A DNA stretch of 23,440 bases from JAVMKJ01 sp031732875 (GCA_031732875.1 JAVMKL010000189.1:1-23440); one strand, 5' to 3'. Shown: positions 1 to 7,069, numbered from the stretch's first letter. The notes: generated by a model not told the origin, from the sequence alone. Numbers and translations are program-made.

Positions 1-26
1 TTGTTGTGTACATACAACACAAACCT

Positions 27-31
27 AGGAG
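27..31 (+). promoter_or_regulatory. Shine-Dalgarno of porin 1
   Basis: AGGAG lies 7 nt upstream of the ATG at 39. It decides the start against the upstream in-frame codon at 6, which would put a charged extension before the signal peptide. Confidence 0.8.
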
Positions 32-38
32 TTTAGCC

Positions 39-1184
39 ATGAAAAAGTCTGCTCTCGCGCTGGCCGTTGCCGCTGCGCTGGTTGGTTTCGGGTCCGCCGC
101 CTATGCGGATACTACCCTGTACGGTTCCGCCCGGGTGTCGGTTGACTATAACAACCCGGATGGTCCCGAGGGTATCTCCACCGGATTTAACAATAGCTGG
201 GACGTCTTCAACAACGCCTCCCGGCTGGGTGTGCGCGGCGAAGAGGATCTGGGCGGCGGTCTGGCGGCCATCTACCAGTATGAATTCGGCGTGGACATCA
301 CCGAAGGCGGCACCGGCTTCAACAGCAACCGTCCGAAGTGGGTCGGTCTGAAGGGCGCCAACTGGGGTTCGATCACCGTCGGCACCCAGTGGACCCCGTA
401 CTACAACGTGATCGGCATCGGCGATATTTTCAACAGCAGCAAGGTCTTCAGCTCGTACCCCTCGGTCGGCTCGACCCCTGCATCCATTCCGCAGTTGAAT
501 ACCTATTTGGGTAACACCTTCGGTCTGCGCATGGACAACAGCCTGATCTACACCACGCCGAACTGGAGCGGTTTCGGCGCTCAGGTGATGTTGGTCATGA
601 ACGGTCAGTGTAACCCGGAAGACCCGCAAACACCATCCCAGTTGTGCAAGATGTCGGGTGCGGATACTAACAAGTTGCCCAGCAACTTGAGCGGCGACAT
701 CGACATGTGGAATATCTCCGCCTCCTACAAGAACGGTCCGTTCTTCGCGGGCGCGACCTACATGGCGGTGGAAGGCCAACAGTTCAGTGATTTCTACACC
801 GCGCCCAACTGGGATGGCGATCAGTGGGGTTTGGCGGTCGGTTACAACTCGGGTCCGTTTGCCTTCAGCTTGGCTTGGGAGGACGGCGACGTGAATACGG
901 TGTACTTCGGTAGTTCCCAGAACATTTATGTGACGGGTCAGTACACCTTCGGCAACAATGTCATCCGCGCCTCGTACGGATTTCTCTCCCCCGACGACAG
1001 CACGCTCTATTTCGCCGACGGCACTACCGCCAAACAGGGTGACCTCAACAATTGGGCGCTGGGTTACCAGTACAATTTCAGCAAGCGGACTCGCGTTTGG
1101 GTCGAGTACCTGGGCAGCAGCACCTCGGGCGATTTCTATGGCGACGTCAACGTGATCTCTATCGGTACCCGCGTCGACTTCTGA
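39..1184 (+). CDS. Outer-membrane general porin, paralog 1
   Basis: This is a 381-residue trimeric-type Gram-negative porin (Porin_4/OmpC-like family) forming a diffusion channel in the outer membrane. A signal peptide covers about residues 1-22 (MKKSALALAVAAALVG, then a cleavage site like AYA-D). The mature N-terminus TTLYGSARVSVDY is typical of the first beta strand. The C-terminus RVDF ends in phenylalanine, the BAM recognition signal. The ATG at 39 is preferred over the in-frame upstream start at 6 because AGGAG lies 7 nt before it and the signal peptide starts there. Two cysteines, rare in porins, flank a Pro-rich stretch at about residues 190-210, in a probable surface loop, and are absent from the neighbouring paralog. 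A strong terminator follows. Substrate specificity cannot be read from the sequence. Confidence 0.93.
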   Translation: MKKSALALAVAAALVGFGSAAYADTTLYGSARVSVDYNNPDGPEGISTGFNNSWDVFNNASRLGVRGEEDLGGGLAAIYQYEFGVDITEGGTGFNSNRPKWVGLKGANWGSITVGTQWTPYYNVIGIGDIFNSSKVFSSYPSVGSTPASIPQLNTYLGNTFGLRMDNSLIYTTPNWSGFGAQVMLVMNGQCNPEDPQTPSQLCKMSGADTNKLPSNLSGDIDMWNISASYKNGPFFAGATYMAVEGQQFSDFYTAPNWDGDQWGLAVGYNSGPFAFSLAWEDGDVNTVYFGSSQNIYVTGQYTFGNNVIRASYGFLSPDDSTLYFADGTTAKQGDLNNWALGYQYNFSKRTRVWVEYLGSSTSGDFYGDVNVISIGTRVDF

Positions 1185-1214
1185 TTCGACTTCCCGAATC
1201 AGGCTTTAAACCAG

Positions 1215-1239
1215 CGGACGCCTTCGGGCGTCCGTTTTT
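1215..1239 (+). terminator. Rho-independent terminator of porin 1
   Basis: Perfect 8-bp stem CGGACGCC/GGCGTCCG closed by a TTCG tetraloop and followed directly by TTTTT. It lies 31 nt after the porin 1 stop and isolates porin 1 from porin 2. Confidence 0.93.
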
Positions 1240-1317
1240 ATTGGTGGGTTCGGGTAAGTGTTCCTCGGCCAATCGTTGCGGCGGCGCCAATAAGTTGTAT
1301 TTTTAATAAAAAAACAG

Positions 1318-1344
1318 TTGCTTTTTTACCGCAATCCGTATAAA
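1318..1344 (+). promoter_or_regulatory. Probable sigma70 promoter of porin 2
   Basis: In the most AT-rich stretch of the window, TTGCTT (1318-1323) and TATAAA (1339-1344) are 15 nt apart. With TAAATT as an alternative -10 the spacing is 17 nt. A start near 1350 would give an untranslated leader of about 100 nt before the ATG at 1452. The rest of the 1185-1451 gap holds only the porin 1 terminator. Confidence 0.5.
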
Positions 1345-1451
1345 TTATTTCCAACAGCGCTCCAAGATTGTTTTCCCATCAAGCATCCGGTTGATCGGAA
1401 AGCGAGTTTTGAAGCAAAAATTCAGTTTGCAGGCAACCTGGGAATCACGCC

Positions 1452-2558
1452 ATGAAAAAATCCGTTCTCGCTCTGGCTGTCGCAGCCGCTCTCACCGCCC
1501 CATTCGCGGCCCAGGCCGATACGATCCTGTACGGTTCCGCGCGGGTGTCGGTGGATTACAACGATGTGGGCGATTCGATCCTCATTCCTGGCTCTAGCGG
1601 CTACTGGGATGTTTTCAACAACGACTCGCGCCTGGGTGTCTTGGGCAGCGAGGATCTCGGCGGCGGCCTCAGCGCTGTTTACCAGTACGAATTCGGCGTC
1701 GACGTCACCGAAGGCGGCAATTTGGAAGGCAATCGGCCCAAGTTCGTGGGTCTGAAGGGCAACTTCGGCAGCATCACGCTGGGGACCCAGGAAACTCCCT
1801 ACTACGGTGTGACCGGCGTCACCGACATTTTCAACAGCGGCAGGACCTTCGGTGCCACGGCTTGGCTGGGCGGCTCGTTCAGCGGTTACAAGCTCAATCC
1901 CGGGGAAACCCGGACCGCCTCATCGGGCGGTGGCTCGCTGACCCGTCTCGATAACAGCGTCCTGTACACCACCCCCGAATTCAGCGGATTCAGCGCGTCG
2001 GTTCTGTTGTCCATGAATGGGTCGCTGAACGACACGGAGGGTTGGTCCAACAGCGTGGATATCTGGAATATCAGCGCGAAGTACAGCAATGGCCCATTCT
2101 TCGCCGGCATCACCTATATCGCCCTGGATGGGGATCAAATCGCTGACAGCCAAGGCATTCCACTAGCCGATCTCGATCTCGATCAGTGGGCCATCGGTCT
2201 TGGATATAACGCCGGTCCATTCAGCCTCGGCTTTATGTACGAACAGGGCACCTACAACGAATGGGGTCTCTTGAAGCCGATTTGGCAGATAGACTTCCTG
2301 CGTAGCACGGATACTCCTTGGAACGCCTATCTGACTGCGTCCTACACCTTCGGCAACAACGTCATCAGCGCTGCCTATGGCCAGATGGATACTGGCGTTT
2401 CGGGTCAGGACAACATGCAGAACTACGTGCTGGGCTATCAGTACAACTTCAGCAAGCGGACCCGGGTCTGGGTCGAATACATCGGCCGCAACGCCGACGA
2501 CAACTTCTTCTATGGCGATCAGAACGCCGTGTCGATCGGTACCCGTGTAGACTTCTAA
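1452..2558 (+). CDS. Outer-membrane general porin, paralog 2
   Basis: This 368-residue porin belongs to the same family as its left neighbour. It has a signal peptide at about residues 1-22 (ending AAQA-D), the mature start TILYGSARVSVDYN, and the C-terminus SIGTRVDF with terminal Phe. It shares long identical or near-identical blocks with paralog 1, for example the WDVFNN block, EDLGGGL, YQYEFGVD, and KRTRVWVEY near the C-terminus. The paralogs differ mainly in segments expected to be surface loops, which suggests tandem duplication followed by loop divergence. Paralog 2 has no cysteine. The Shine-Dalgarno is weak (GGGA), and the gene has its own AT-rich promoter region and its own terminator, so the two porins can be expressed independently. 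Confidence 0.93.
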   Translation: MKKSVLALAVAAALTAPFAAQADTILYGSARVSVDYNDVGDSILIPGSSGYWDVFNNDSRLGVLGSEDLGGGLSAVYQYEFGVDVTEGGNLEGNRPKFVGLKGNFGSITLGTQETPYYGVTGVTDIFNSGRTFGATAWLGGSFSGYKLNPGETRTASSGGGSLTRLDNSVLYTTPEFSGFSASVLLSMNGSLNDTEGWSNSVDIWNISAKYSNGPFFAGITYIALDGDQIADSQGIPLADLDLDQWAIGLGYNAGPFSLGFMYEQGTYNEWGLLKPIWQIDFLRSTDTPWNAYLTASYTFGNNVISAAYGQMDTGVSGQDNMQNYVLGYQYNFSKRTRVWVEYIGRNADDNFFYGDQNAVSIGTRVDF

Positions 2559-2584
2559 TAGCCTGGGCAACAGGCGTAAGGGCG

Positions 2585-2615
2585 ACGGGCGCTGCCTGCG
2601 GGTAGCGCCCGTTTT
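2585..2615 (+). terminator. Rho-independent terminator of porin 2
   Basis: A 12-bp stem with one G-T wobble (ACGGGCGCTGCC against GGTAGCGCCCGT), a TGCG loop, then TTTT and more T-rich sequence. It lies 26 nt after the stop codon, and the convergent rpiA ends 15 nt beyond. There is no A-run on its left side, so it looks one-directional. Confidence 0.88.
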
Positions 2616-2630
2616 ATATTTCGCTCCTCC

Positions 2631-3290
2631 TCAAGGTCGAATGACCTGTATTCCTTCGACGGTTCCCAGCAGCAGCACATCCGCCGGCCGCAACGCGAAC
2701 AGTCCCACGGTGACGATACCGGCAATGTTGTTCAGCTCGGCCTCCAGTTTGGCCGGCTCGAGTATTTGCAGGTTGTAGACATCAATGATCAGATTGCCGT
2801 TGTCGGTGACGACGTTCTCGCGCAGCGCCGGCTGACCGCCGCGCTTGAGCAATTCGCGCCCGACATGGCTGCGCGCCATCGGAATGACTTCCACCGGCAA
2901 GGGAAACATTCCCAGCACGTCCACCCGCTTGGACCGATCAGCGATGCAAACGAATTTCTCGCTGGCGGCGGCGATGATCTTCTCGCGGGTCAATGCGCCG
3001 CCGCCACCCTTGATCATTTGCAAATGGCGATTCACTTCATCGGCGCCGTCCACGTACAGCGGTAGAGGACCGGCCGCGTTCAAGTCCAGCACCGGAATTT
3101 TGCAGGCTTTCAAGCGCTGCGTGGTCGCCTCGGAACTCGATACCGCCCCCTCGATCCGGTGCTTGATACGGGATAGGGCGTCGATAAAATAACCGACCGT
3201 GGACCCGGTACCGACCCCCACGACCGTATTGTCTTCGACGTACTCCAGAGCCGCCTCGGCGGCGCGCTTCTTCATGTCCTCGGTAGACAT
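2631..3290 (-). CDS. rpiA: Ribose-5-phosphate isomerase A
   Basis: This 219-residue cytoplasmic enzyme interconverts ribose-5-phosphate and ribulose-5-phosphate in the non-oxidative pentose phosphate pathway. Family signatures are visible: the phosphate-binding GVGTGSTV near the N-terminus, SSSEATTQRL, the catalytic DGADEV, and KGGGGALTREK. The length matches the usual 219-220 residues. The start at 3290 (MSTEDMKKRAAEAAL) is chosen over 3332 because AGAGGAG lies 8 nt upstream and the family begins there. The gene is divergent from ilvA with only 36 nt between starts, so its promoter probably lies inside the ilvA 5' coding region. Confidence 0.96.
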   Translation of the reverse strand: MSTEDMKKRAAEAALEYVEDNTVVGVGTGSTVGYFIDALSRIKHRIEGAVSSSEATTQRLKACKIPVLDLNAAGPLPLYVDGADEVNRHLQMIKGGGGALTREKIIAAASEKFVCIADRSKRVDVLGMFPLPVEVIPMARSHVGRELLKRGGQPALRENVVTDNGNLIIDVYNLQILEPAKLEAELNNIAGIVTVGLFALRPADVLLLGTVEGIQVIRP

Positions 3291-3298
3291 GGACTGTT

Positions 3299-3305
3299 CT
3301 CCTCT
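3299..3305 (-). promoter_or_regulatory. Shine-Dalgarno of rpiA
   Basis: AGAGGAG on the minus strand, 8 nt before the ATG at 3290. It rules out the longer in-frame start at 3332. Confidence 0.8.
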
Positions 3306-3326
3306 GCATTGCGCTGATCGACCATC

Positions 3327-4847
3327 ATGCACGACTATATCAAAAGAATTCTCACCGCCCGCGTCTACGATGTCGCCATCGAATCGCCGCTGGAGGTCAT
3401 GAACCGGCTCTCACGGCGCCTGAACAACCGGGTGCTGCTCAAGCGCGAGGACTTGCAGCCGGTGTTCTCGTTCAAGCTGCGCGGCGCCTACAACAAGATC
3501 GCTAAGCTGCCGCGCGAGGCGCTCGACCAAGGCATCATCTGCGCCTCGGCCGGCAATCACGCCCAAGGAGTCGCCTTGGCCGCCCAACGGCTCGGCGCGC
3601 GGGCCACCATCGTCATGCCGCGCACTACCCCCGCCATCAAGGTGCAGGCAGTGCGCGACCGGGGGGGAAAAATCGTGCTGTTCGGCGATACCTACGACGA
3701 GGCCTACCAGCACGCCCGGCAACTCGAAGCGGAAAAGGGCATGACGTTCATCCATCCTTACGACGATCCGGACGTCATCGCGGGCAATGGCACCATCGGC
3801 ATGGAAATCCTGCGCCAGCACCCCGATCCCATCGAAGCGATCTTCATCGCGGTCGGCGGCGGCGGCCTGATCGCCGGCGTGGCGGCCTACGTCAAGTTCC
3901 TCCGGCCGGAAATCCGGATCGTCGGAGTCGAACCGGACGACGCCGCCTCGATGCATGAAGCCCTCAAGCACGATCAGCGGGTGACCCTCGATCGAGTGGG
4001 CCTCTTCGCCGACGGCGTAGCGGTCCGACAGGTGGGCGAGGAAACCTTCCGGCTGGCGCGGGAACTGGTGGATGACATCATCGTGGTCTCCACCGACCAG
4101 ATCTGCGCCGCTATCAAGGACATCTTCGACGATACCCGCTCCATCGCCGAACCGGCCGGCGCGCTGGGGATCGCCGGCATGAAAAAGTACGTGGAGCGTA
4201 CCGGTGTCACCGGCGCCCATCTGATCGCCATCAACTGTGGCGCCAATATCAACTTCGACCGCTTGCGTCACGTCGCCGAACGAGCCGAACTGGGCGAACT
4301 GGGGGAAGCGCTGCTGGCGGTGACCATCCCGGAACAGCCCGGCAGCTTTCGCCGATTCTGCCAAACCATCGGCAAGCGTTCCATCACCGAATTCAACTAC
4401 CGTTACGCCGATTCCCGGCAGGCCCAGGTGTTCGCCGGTATCCAGCTCAGCGAGGGCGAGGAGGAAAAGAACCGGATCATCGAAACCCTGCGCGAGCACG
4501 GCTATCCGGTGACCGACATGAGCGACAATGAAATGGCCAAGTTGCACGTGCGCTACATGGTGGGCGGCCACGCGCCCGGCATCCAGGATGAAATTCTCTA
4601 TCGATTCCAGTTTCCCGAACGACCGGGCGCGCTGCTGAAATTCCTGACCGGCATGGCGCACGACTGGAACATCAGCCTGTTCCACTACCGCAATCACGGC
4701 TCCGACTATGGCCGCGTGCTGGTCGGCATTCAGGTCCCGAAAGCGGAGCGACCACAGTTTCAGCAGTACATCCGCCGGCTCGCCTATCCGTGTTGCGAGG
4801 AAACCGACAACCCCGCCTACCGGCTGTTTCTGGGCGATCGCGGCTAA
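3327..4847 (+). CDS. ilvA: Biosynthetic threonine deaminase (threonine ammonia-lyase)
   Basis: This 506-residue PLP enzyme converts threonine to 2-oxobutanoate and ammonia, the first step of isoleucine synthesis. The catalytic domain (about 1-325) holds the PLP lysine K50 in SFKLRGAYNK, SAGNHAQGVA, and the phosphate-binding glycine loop VGGGGL near 175-180. Two ACT-like regulatory regions follow: about 330-405 (LLAVTIPEQPGSF, then TEFNYR) and about 420-500 (YRFQFPERPGALL, NISLFHYRNHG). This is the long allosteric form, which isoleucine inhibits, not the short catabolic TdcB type. The start is fixed by an in-frame TGA at 3315. No clear Shine-Dalgarno precedes it, which is odd for a biosynthetic gene. 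The stop overlaps the convergent EVE gene. Confidence 0.96.
   Translation: MHDYIKRILTARVYDVAIESPLEVMNRLSRRLNNRVLLKREDLQPVFSFKLRGAYNKIAKLPREALDQGIICASAGNHAQGVALAAQRLGARATIVMPRTTPAIKVQAVRDRGGKIVLFGDTYDEAYQHARQLEAEKGMTFIHPYDDPDVIAGNGTIGMEILRQHPDPIEAIFIAVGGGGLIAGVAAYVKFLRPEIRIVGVEPDDAASMHEALKHDQRVTLDRVGLFADGVAVRQVGEETFRLARELVDDIIVVSTDQICAAIKDIFDDTRSIAEPAGALGIAGMKKYVERTGVTGAHLIAINCGANINFDRLRHVAERAELGELGEALLAVTIPEQPGSFRRFCQTIGKRSITEFNYRYADSRQAQVFAGIQLSEGEEEKNRIIETLREHGYPVTDMSDNEMAKLHVRYMVGGHAPGIQDEILYRFQFPERPGALLKFLTGMAHDWNISLFHYRNHGSDYGRVLVGIQVPKAERPQFQQYIRRLAYPCCEETDNPAYRLFLGDRG
3334..3342 (-). promoter_or_regulatory. Candidate extended -10 promoter of rpiA
   Basis: TGATATAGT on the minus strand carries the TGn extension and a 5/6 match to TATAAT. 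No good -35 is seen. It lies in the first codons of ilvA, and a start near 3327 would give rpiA a leader of about 37 nt. Confidence 0.4.
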
Positions 4848-5317
4848 GGCGGTTCATCCTCCAGTCCCAGGACAAATGCCCATTGCGCCGCGGTCACCGG
4901 CAATACCGACAGCCGATTGCCCCGGCGCAGCAGGACAAAGTCACCCAGAGCGTCCCGACAGCGCTTCAGTTCGGTGAGAGCAACCACCCGTCGCAAGCGC
5001 CGGATCAGTCGCACGTCAACCCGATACCAGCGGGGATTATCCGGCGTGCTGGCGGGGTCGTGGTAGGGACTGGCCGGATCGAACGCGGTTTCGTCCGGAT
5101 AGCCCTCCCGCGCCACTTCGACGATTCCGACGATACCCGGACTCGCCGTACCGGAGTGGTAGAAAAACGCCCGATCACCCAAGCGCACACCATCTCGAAG
5201 GAAGTTGCGGGCCTGGTAGTTGCGCACCCCTTCCCACGGCGTCGTCTGGCCCGGAGCGGTTTCCAGATCGGCGATGCCGAACACCGTCGGTTCGGATTTC
5301 AGCAGCCAGTAGCCCAT
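4844..5317 (-). CDS. EVE domain protein (PUA-like fold)
   Basis: This 157-residue protein is almost entirely one EVE domain: YWLLKSEP at the N-terminus, W.GVRNYQARNFLRD at about 28-41, FFYHSG near 51-56, GIVGIVEV near 60-67, and a C-terminal VLPVT..QW. EVE domains are PUA-like and some bind modified bases in DNA or RNA. The role of this stand-alone bacterial form is not established. Its ATG shares one base with the cyclo-ligase stop (TAATG), so translation is probably coupled. Its TAG stop overlaps the ilvA stop on the other strand. Confidence 0.9.
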   Translation of the reverse strand: MGYWLLKSEPTVFGIADLETAPGQTTPWEGVRNYQARNFLRDGVRLGDRAFFYHSGTASPGIVGIVEVAREGYPDETAFDPASPYHDPASTPDNPRWYRVDVRLIRRLRRVVALTELKRCRDALGDFVLLRRGNRLSVLPVTAAQWAFVLGLEDEPP

Positions 5318-5934
5318 TACCCCTCCACCCCGACCGTTCTGGAAAAAACATAAAGTGCCTTTTCCGTCGCGGCGGCATCCAGTGGCACGTCCCAGGGCTG
5401 TCGGATCAATTCGGTGACCTGCTGGAATTCATAGCCCAATCCCAGCAGGCGGGGCCGGTTGCCAGGATACTCGGGATCGCGCAGGAAGGCGAAGCTGCGG
5501 TCGTAGAATCCCCCACCCATGCCCAGGCGGGTACCTGCCGGATCGAAGGCCACCAGCGGCGCCAGAACCAGATCCAGCTCCGCAGGTTGCAACCACTCCA
5601 GCGGAGACACCTCGGGTTCGGGAATATCGAACCGGTTGCGGCGCATCGGCGCACCGGGCCGACAAGGCGCAAACCGAAGCGATTGCGGTGGCGCGCCGGC
5701 CAGCACGGGCAGATAGATGGGCTTGCCCATGGTCCGAACCCGTTCCAGCAGGGATGCCGGATCCAGTTCGCCATCGCAGGCCCAGTAACCGGCAATTCGG
5801 GTCGCACCGGCAAACACCGGCCAATCGACCAACCGGCTGGCGACCGCCAACGCCGCCTGCTGTCGCTCGGTGGCGGACAAGACGCGGCGCCGGGCCTGCA
5901 ACCGCTGGCGAAGTGGGTGCGTGTCGGTGGTCAC
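5317..5934 (-). CDS. ygfA: 5-formyltetrahydrofolate cyclo-ligase
   Basis: This 205-residue cytoplasmic enzyme uses ATP to convert 5-formyl-THF (folinic acid) to 5,10-methenyl-THF. The N-terminal R.RR..L...ER pattern and the strongly conserved GMGGGFYDR at about residues 137-145 identify the family, followed by LGLGYEFQ and a C-terminal WDVPLD. The start is a GTG at 5934 with no good Shine-Dalgarno. The gene lies downstream of 6S RNA as in E. coli (ssrS-ygfA, also called fau). Here a strong terminator and a repeat pair separate the RNA from the gene, so readthrough is probably limited. Confidence 0.94.
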   Translation of the reverse strand: MTTDTHPLRQRLQARRRVLSATERQQAALAVASRLVDWPVFAGATRIAGYWACDGELDPASLLERVRTMGKPIYLPVLAGAPPQSLRFAPCRPGAPMRRNRFDIPEPEVSPLEWLQPAELDLVLAPLVAFDPAGTRLGMGGGFYDRSFAFLRDPEYPGNRPRLLGLGYEFQQVTELIRQPWDVPLDAAATEKALYVFSRTVGVEG

Positions 5935-5964
5935 GAATCGCGAAGAAACAAAAAACGTAACCGT

Positions 5965-6010
5965 CCACTCTCCTCGCCCACTTGCGGGAGAGGGATTGGG
6001 GGTGAGGGCA
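5965..6010 (+). repeat. Intergenic repeat, copy A
   Basis: GC-rich unit of about 45 nt: CCACTCTCC, a short inverted repeat, GGGAGAGGG, then TGGGGGTGAGGGC. It matches copy D closely and copy C more loosely. With copy B it forms an inverted pair in front of the cyclo-ligase gene, like a BIME of REP elements. Confidence 0.75.
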
Positions 6011-6027
6011 GTAGTTTCAAAGGCTTA

Positions 6028-6072
6028 CCCTTTCACCCTAGCCCTCTCCCCCATTCATAGGGGAGAGGGGAC
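6028..6072 (-). repeat. Intergenic repeat, copy B (inverted relative to A)
   Basis: On the minus strand it reads GTCCCCTCTCCCC, a short loop, GGGGGAGAGGG, then TAGGGTGAAAGGG, the same layout as copy A. It lies between the 6S RNA terminator and copy A. Confidence 0.72.
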
Positions 6073-6084
6073 TGAATGATTACC

Positions 6085-6114
6085 AAAAAACAAAGGCGAC
6101 GCGGTCGCGTCGCC
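6085..6114 (-). terminator. Rho-independent terminator of 6S RNA
   Basis: On the minus strand, the perfect 8-bp stem GGCGACGC/GCGTCGCC with a GACC loop is followed by TTTGTTTTTT. It lies 20 nt past the 3' side of the 6S closing stem, so the primary transcript probably ends here and is trimmed. Confidence 0.92.
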
Positions 6115-6134
6115 AAGACTGATTACGAAGGAGA

Positions 6135-6331
6135 GGGCGTCCTCCGCCCGTGCCGTATGAGGCCTTCGCCCTTGAACCGCGCGGCTCAAGTGGGGGAACA
6201 GAGCGGTGTATCAGGCTTTCCGCGGGGTGGCGGACATGCACACCAACACCGACCACCGTGCTCCCGGGGTATAATCATATTAGGATCAAGGGGTTACCCG
6301 GCCCGATTCTCGAACACCGCAGAGAACGCCC
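6135..6331 (-). ncRNA. ssrS: 6S RNA
   Basis: This regulatory RNA of about 197 nt binds sigma70 RNA polymerase by imitating an open promoter. It lies between zapA and the cyclo-ligase gene, the standard gammaproteobacterial position. The ends are taken from a continuous 13-bp closing stem: GGGCGTTCTCTGC at the 5' end against GCGGAGGACGCCC at the 3' end, with wobbles at U-G positions. Internal blocks align with my recollection of E. coli 6S RNA: TGTTCG...GGGCC..., GGTGTGCATG followed by AGCC, and the hairpin CTTGAGCCGCGCGGTTCAAGG near the 3' side. Exact processed ends are not determined. Confidence 0.9.
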
Positions 6332-6358
6332 GAACTGAAAACGGCTTAACGCGAAGCC

Positions 6359-6364
6359 ATTATA
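6359..6364 (-). promoter_or_regulatory. Perfect -10 box of the 6S RNA promoter, overlapping the zapA stop
   Basis: TATAAT on the minus strand includes the TAA stop codon of zapA. The -35 region is weak. A start about 7 nt downstream would give a precursor with roughly 20 extra 5' nucleotides before the closing stem, comparable to the processed 6S precursors known in E. coli. Confidence 0.65.
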
Positions 6365-6677
6365 GCTCAACCGGCGTGGCTTTACTAAGGACTCCGTCAA
6401 CTTTCCGCAATAAATCTTCCACCTGGCGATTGGTGACCATGTCGGTCTCAGCCGACTGCCGCTGCTGCCGTAACAACTCATAGCTGAGATTGAGCGCCGC
6501 CATCAACGCAATCGCTTCCAGGGTCAGCGTCCTGCCGCCGTGGTCGCGGATTTCCTGCATTTTTTCGTCGAGACAGCGGGCCGCTTCCAGCAATTCATCC
6601 CGCTCGGATGGCAGGCACGAGAAGCGATATTCATAACCGATCAGGCGCACGGTGACGCTCGTCGTTTGCTGGCTCAC
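6360..6677 (-). CDS. zapA: Cell division protein ZapA
   Basis: This 105-residue cytoplasmic protein belongs to the family that crosslinks FtsZ filaments at midcell. It has the N-terminal globular part (VTVRLIGYEYRFSCLPSERDELLEAARCLDEKM) and a C-terminal coiled-coil helix from about residue 50 (LEAIALMAALNLSYELL...). Length and position next to 6S RNA are typical. The start overlaps the upstream zapB-like stop by 4 nt (ATGA), so the two are translationally coupled. The last codons overlap the 6S RNA -10 box. Confidence 0.95.
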   Translation of the reverse strand: MSQQTTSVTVRLIGYEYRFSCLPSERDELLEAARCLDEKMQEIRDHGGRTLTLEAIALMAALNLSYELLRQQRQSAETDMVTNRQVEDLLRKVDGVLSKATPVEL

Positions 6678-6952
6678 GAGGTTTGCTCCAGATCCCTCAG
6701 GCGCACGATCATGGCCTCGATGCGGGCACGCGACTGCTCGTTCCTGTCGTGTAGAGCATCGCGTTCGACTTGCAGCGCCTCGTTCCGTTCGCGCAGGGCC
6801 AGATTCTCCCGCTCCAAGTCCTCGTGGAATCGCAGCAAGCGGTCCACCCGCTCGGCGAGCATGGCCAAACCGGTAATAGCGGTTTCGGGCGGGTCATCGA
6901 GGTCACCCAATCCGATTGGCGCAGCATTTTCGTAAAGGTCATCGTCTTCCAT
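6674..6952 (-). CDS. Small coiled-coil protein, ZapB-like (TIGR02449-type)
   Basis: This 92-residue acidic protein has a disordered start (MEDDDLYENAA) and a long continuous coiled coil from about residue 30 to the end, with heptad leucines and many E/R residues. The size, coiled coil and 4-nt overlap with zapA fit the family found upstream of zapA in many gammaproteobacteria and suggest a role in Z-ring organisation. Homology to E. coli ZapB itself is not evident. There is no Shine-Dalgarno, and a promoter -10 ends only 7 nt before the ATG. Confidence 0.88.
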   Translation of the reverse strand: MEDDDLYENAAPIGLGDLDDPPETAITGLAMLAERVDRLLRFHEDLERENLALRERNEALQVERDALHDRNEQSRARIEAMIVRLRDLEQTS

Positions 6953-6959
6953 GGGAAAT

Positions 6960-6989
6960 ACTATAGATCGGCGATTCCAACCGGGTCAA
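6960..6989 (-). promoter_or_regulatory. Sigma70 promoter of zapB-like-zapA, predicted leaderless
   Basis: On the minus strand, TTGACC (6984-6989, 5/6) and TATAGT (6960-6965, 5/6) are separated by 18 nt. The expected start at 6952-6954 coincides with the ATG at 6952. Confidence 0.7.
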
Positions 6990-7059
6990 TTTCAACCTTG
7001 CTTTCGGGGTCCGATCACGGAATGTTAGGATGGCGTATCGATGATTCATTCTCCGGCCT

Positions 7060-7063
7060 GGAG
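7060..7063 (+). promoter_or_regulatory. Shine-Dalgarno of ygfB
   Basis: GGAG, 6 nt before the ATG at 7070, decides this start over in-frame codons further upstream. No convincing ygfB promoter was found in the divergent spacer. Confidence 0.65.
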
Positions 7064-7069
7064 TCTTTC

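Noticed and set aside
1..22. Imperfect inverted repeat (TTGTTGT...ACAACACAA) before porin 1, possibly an operator or leader hairpin
   Set aside because: The arms match only with a gap and the region is cut by the window edge, so neither role can be supported.
3411..4697. A 428-codon minus-strand frame opposite ilvA
   Set aside because: Asp/Gly/Val-rich mirror of ilvA codon bias, with no start signal and no recognisable domain.
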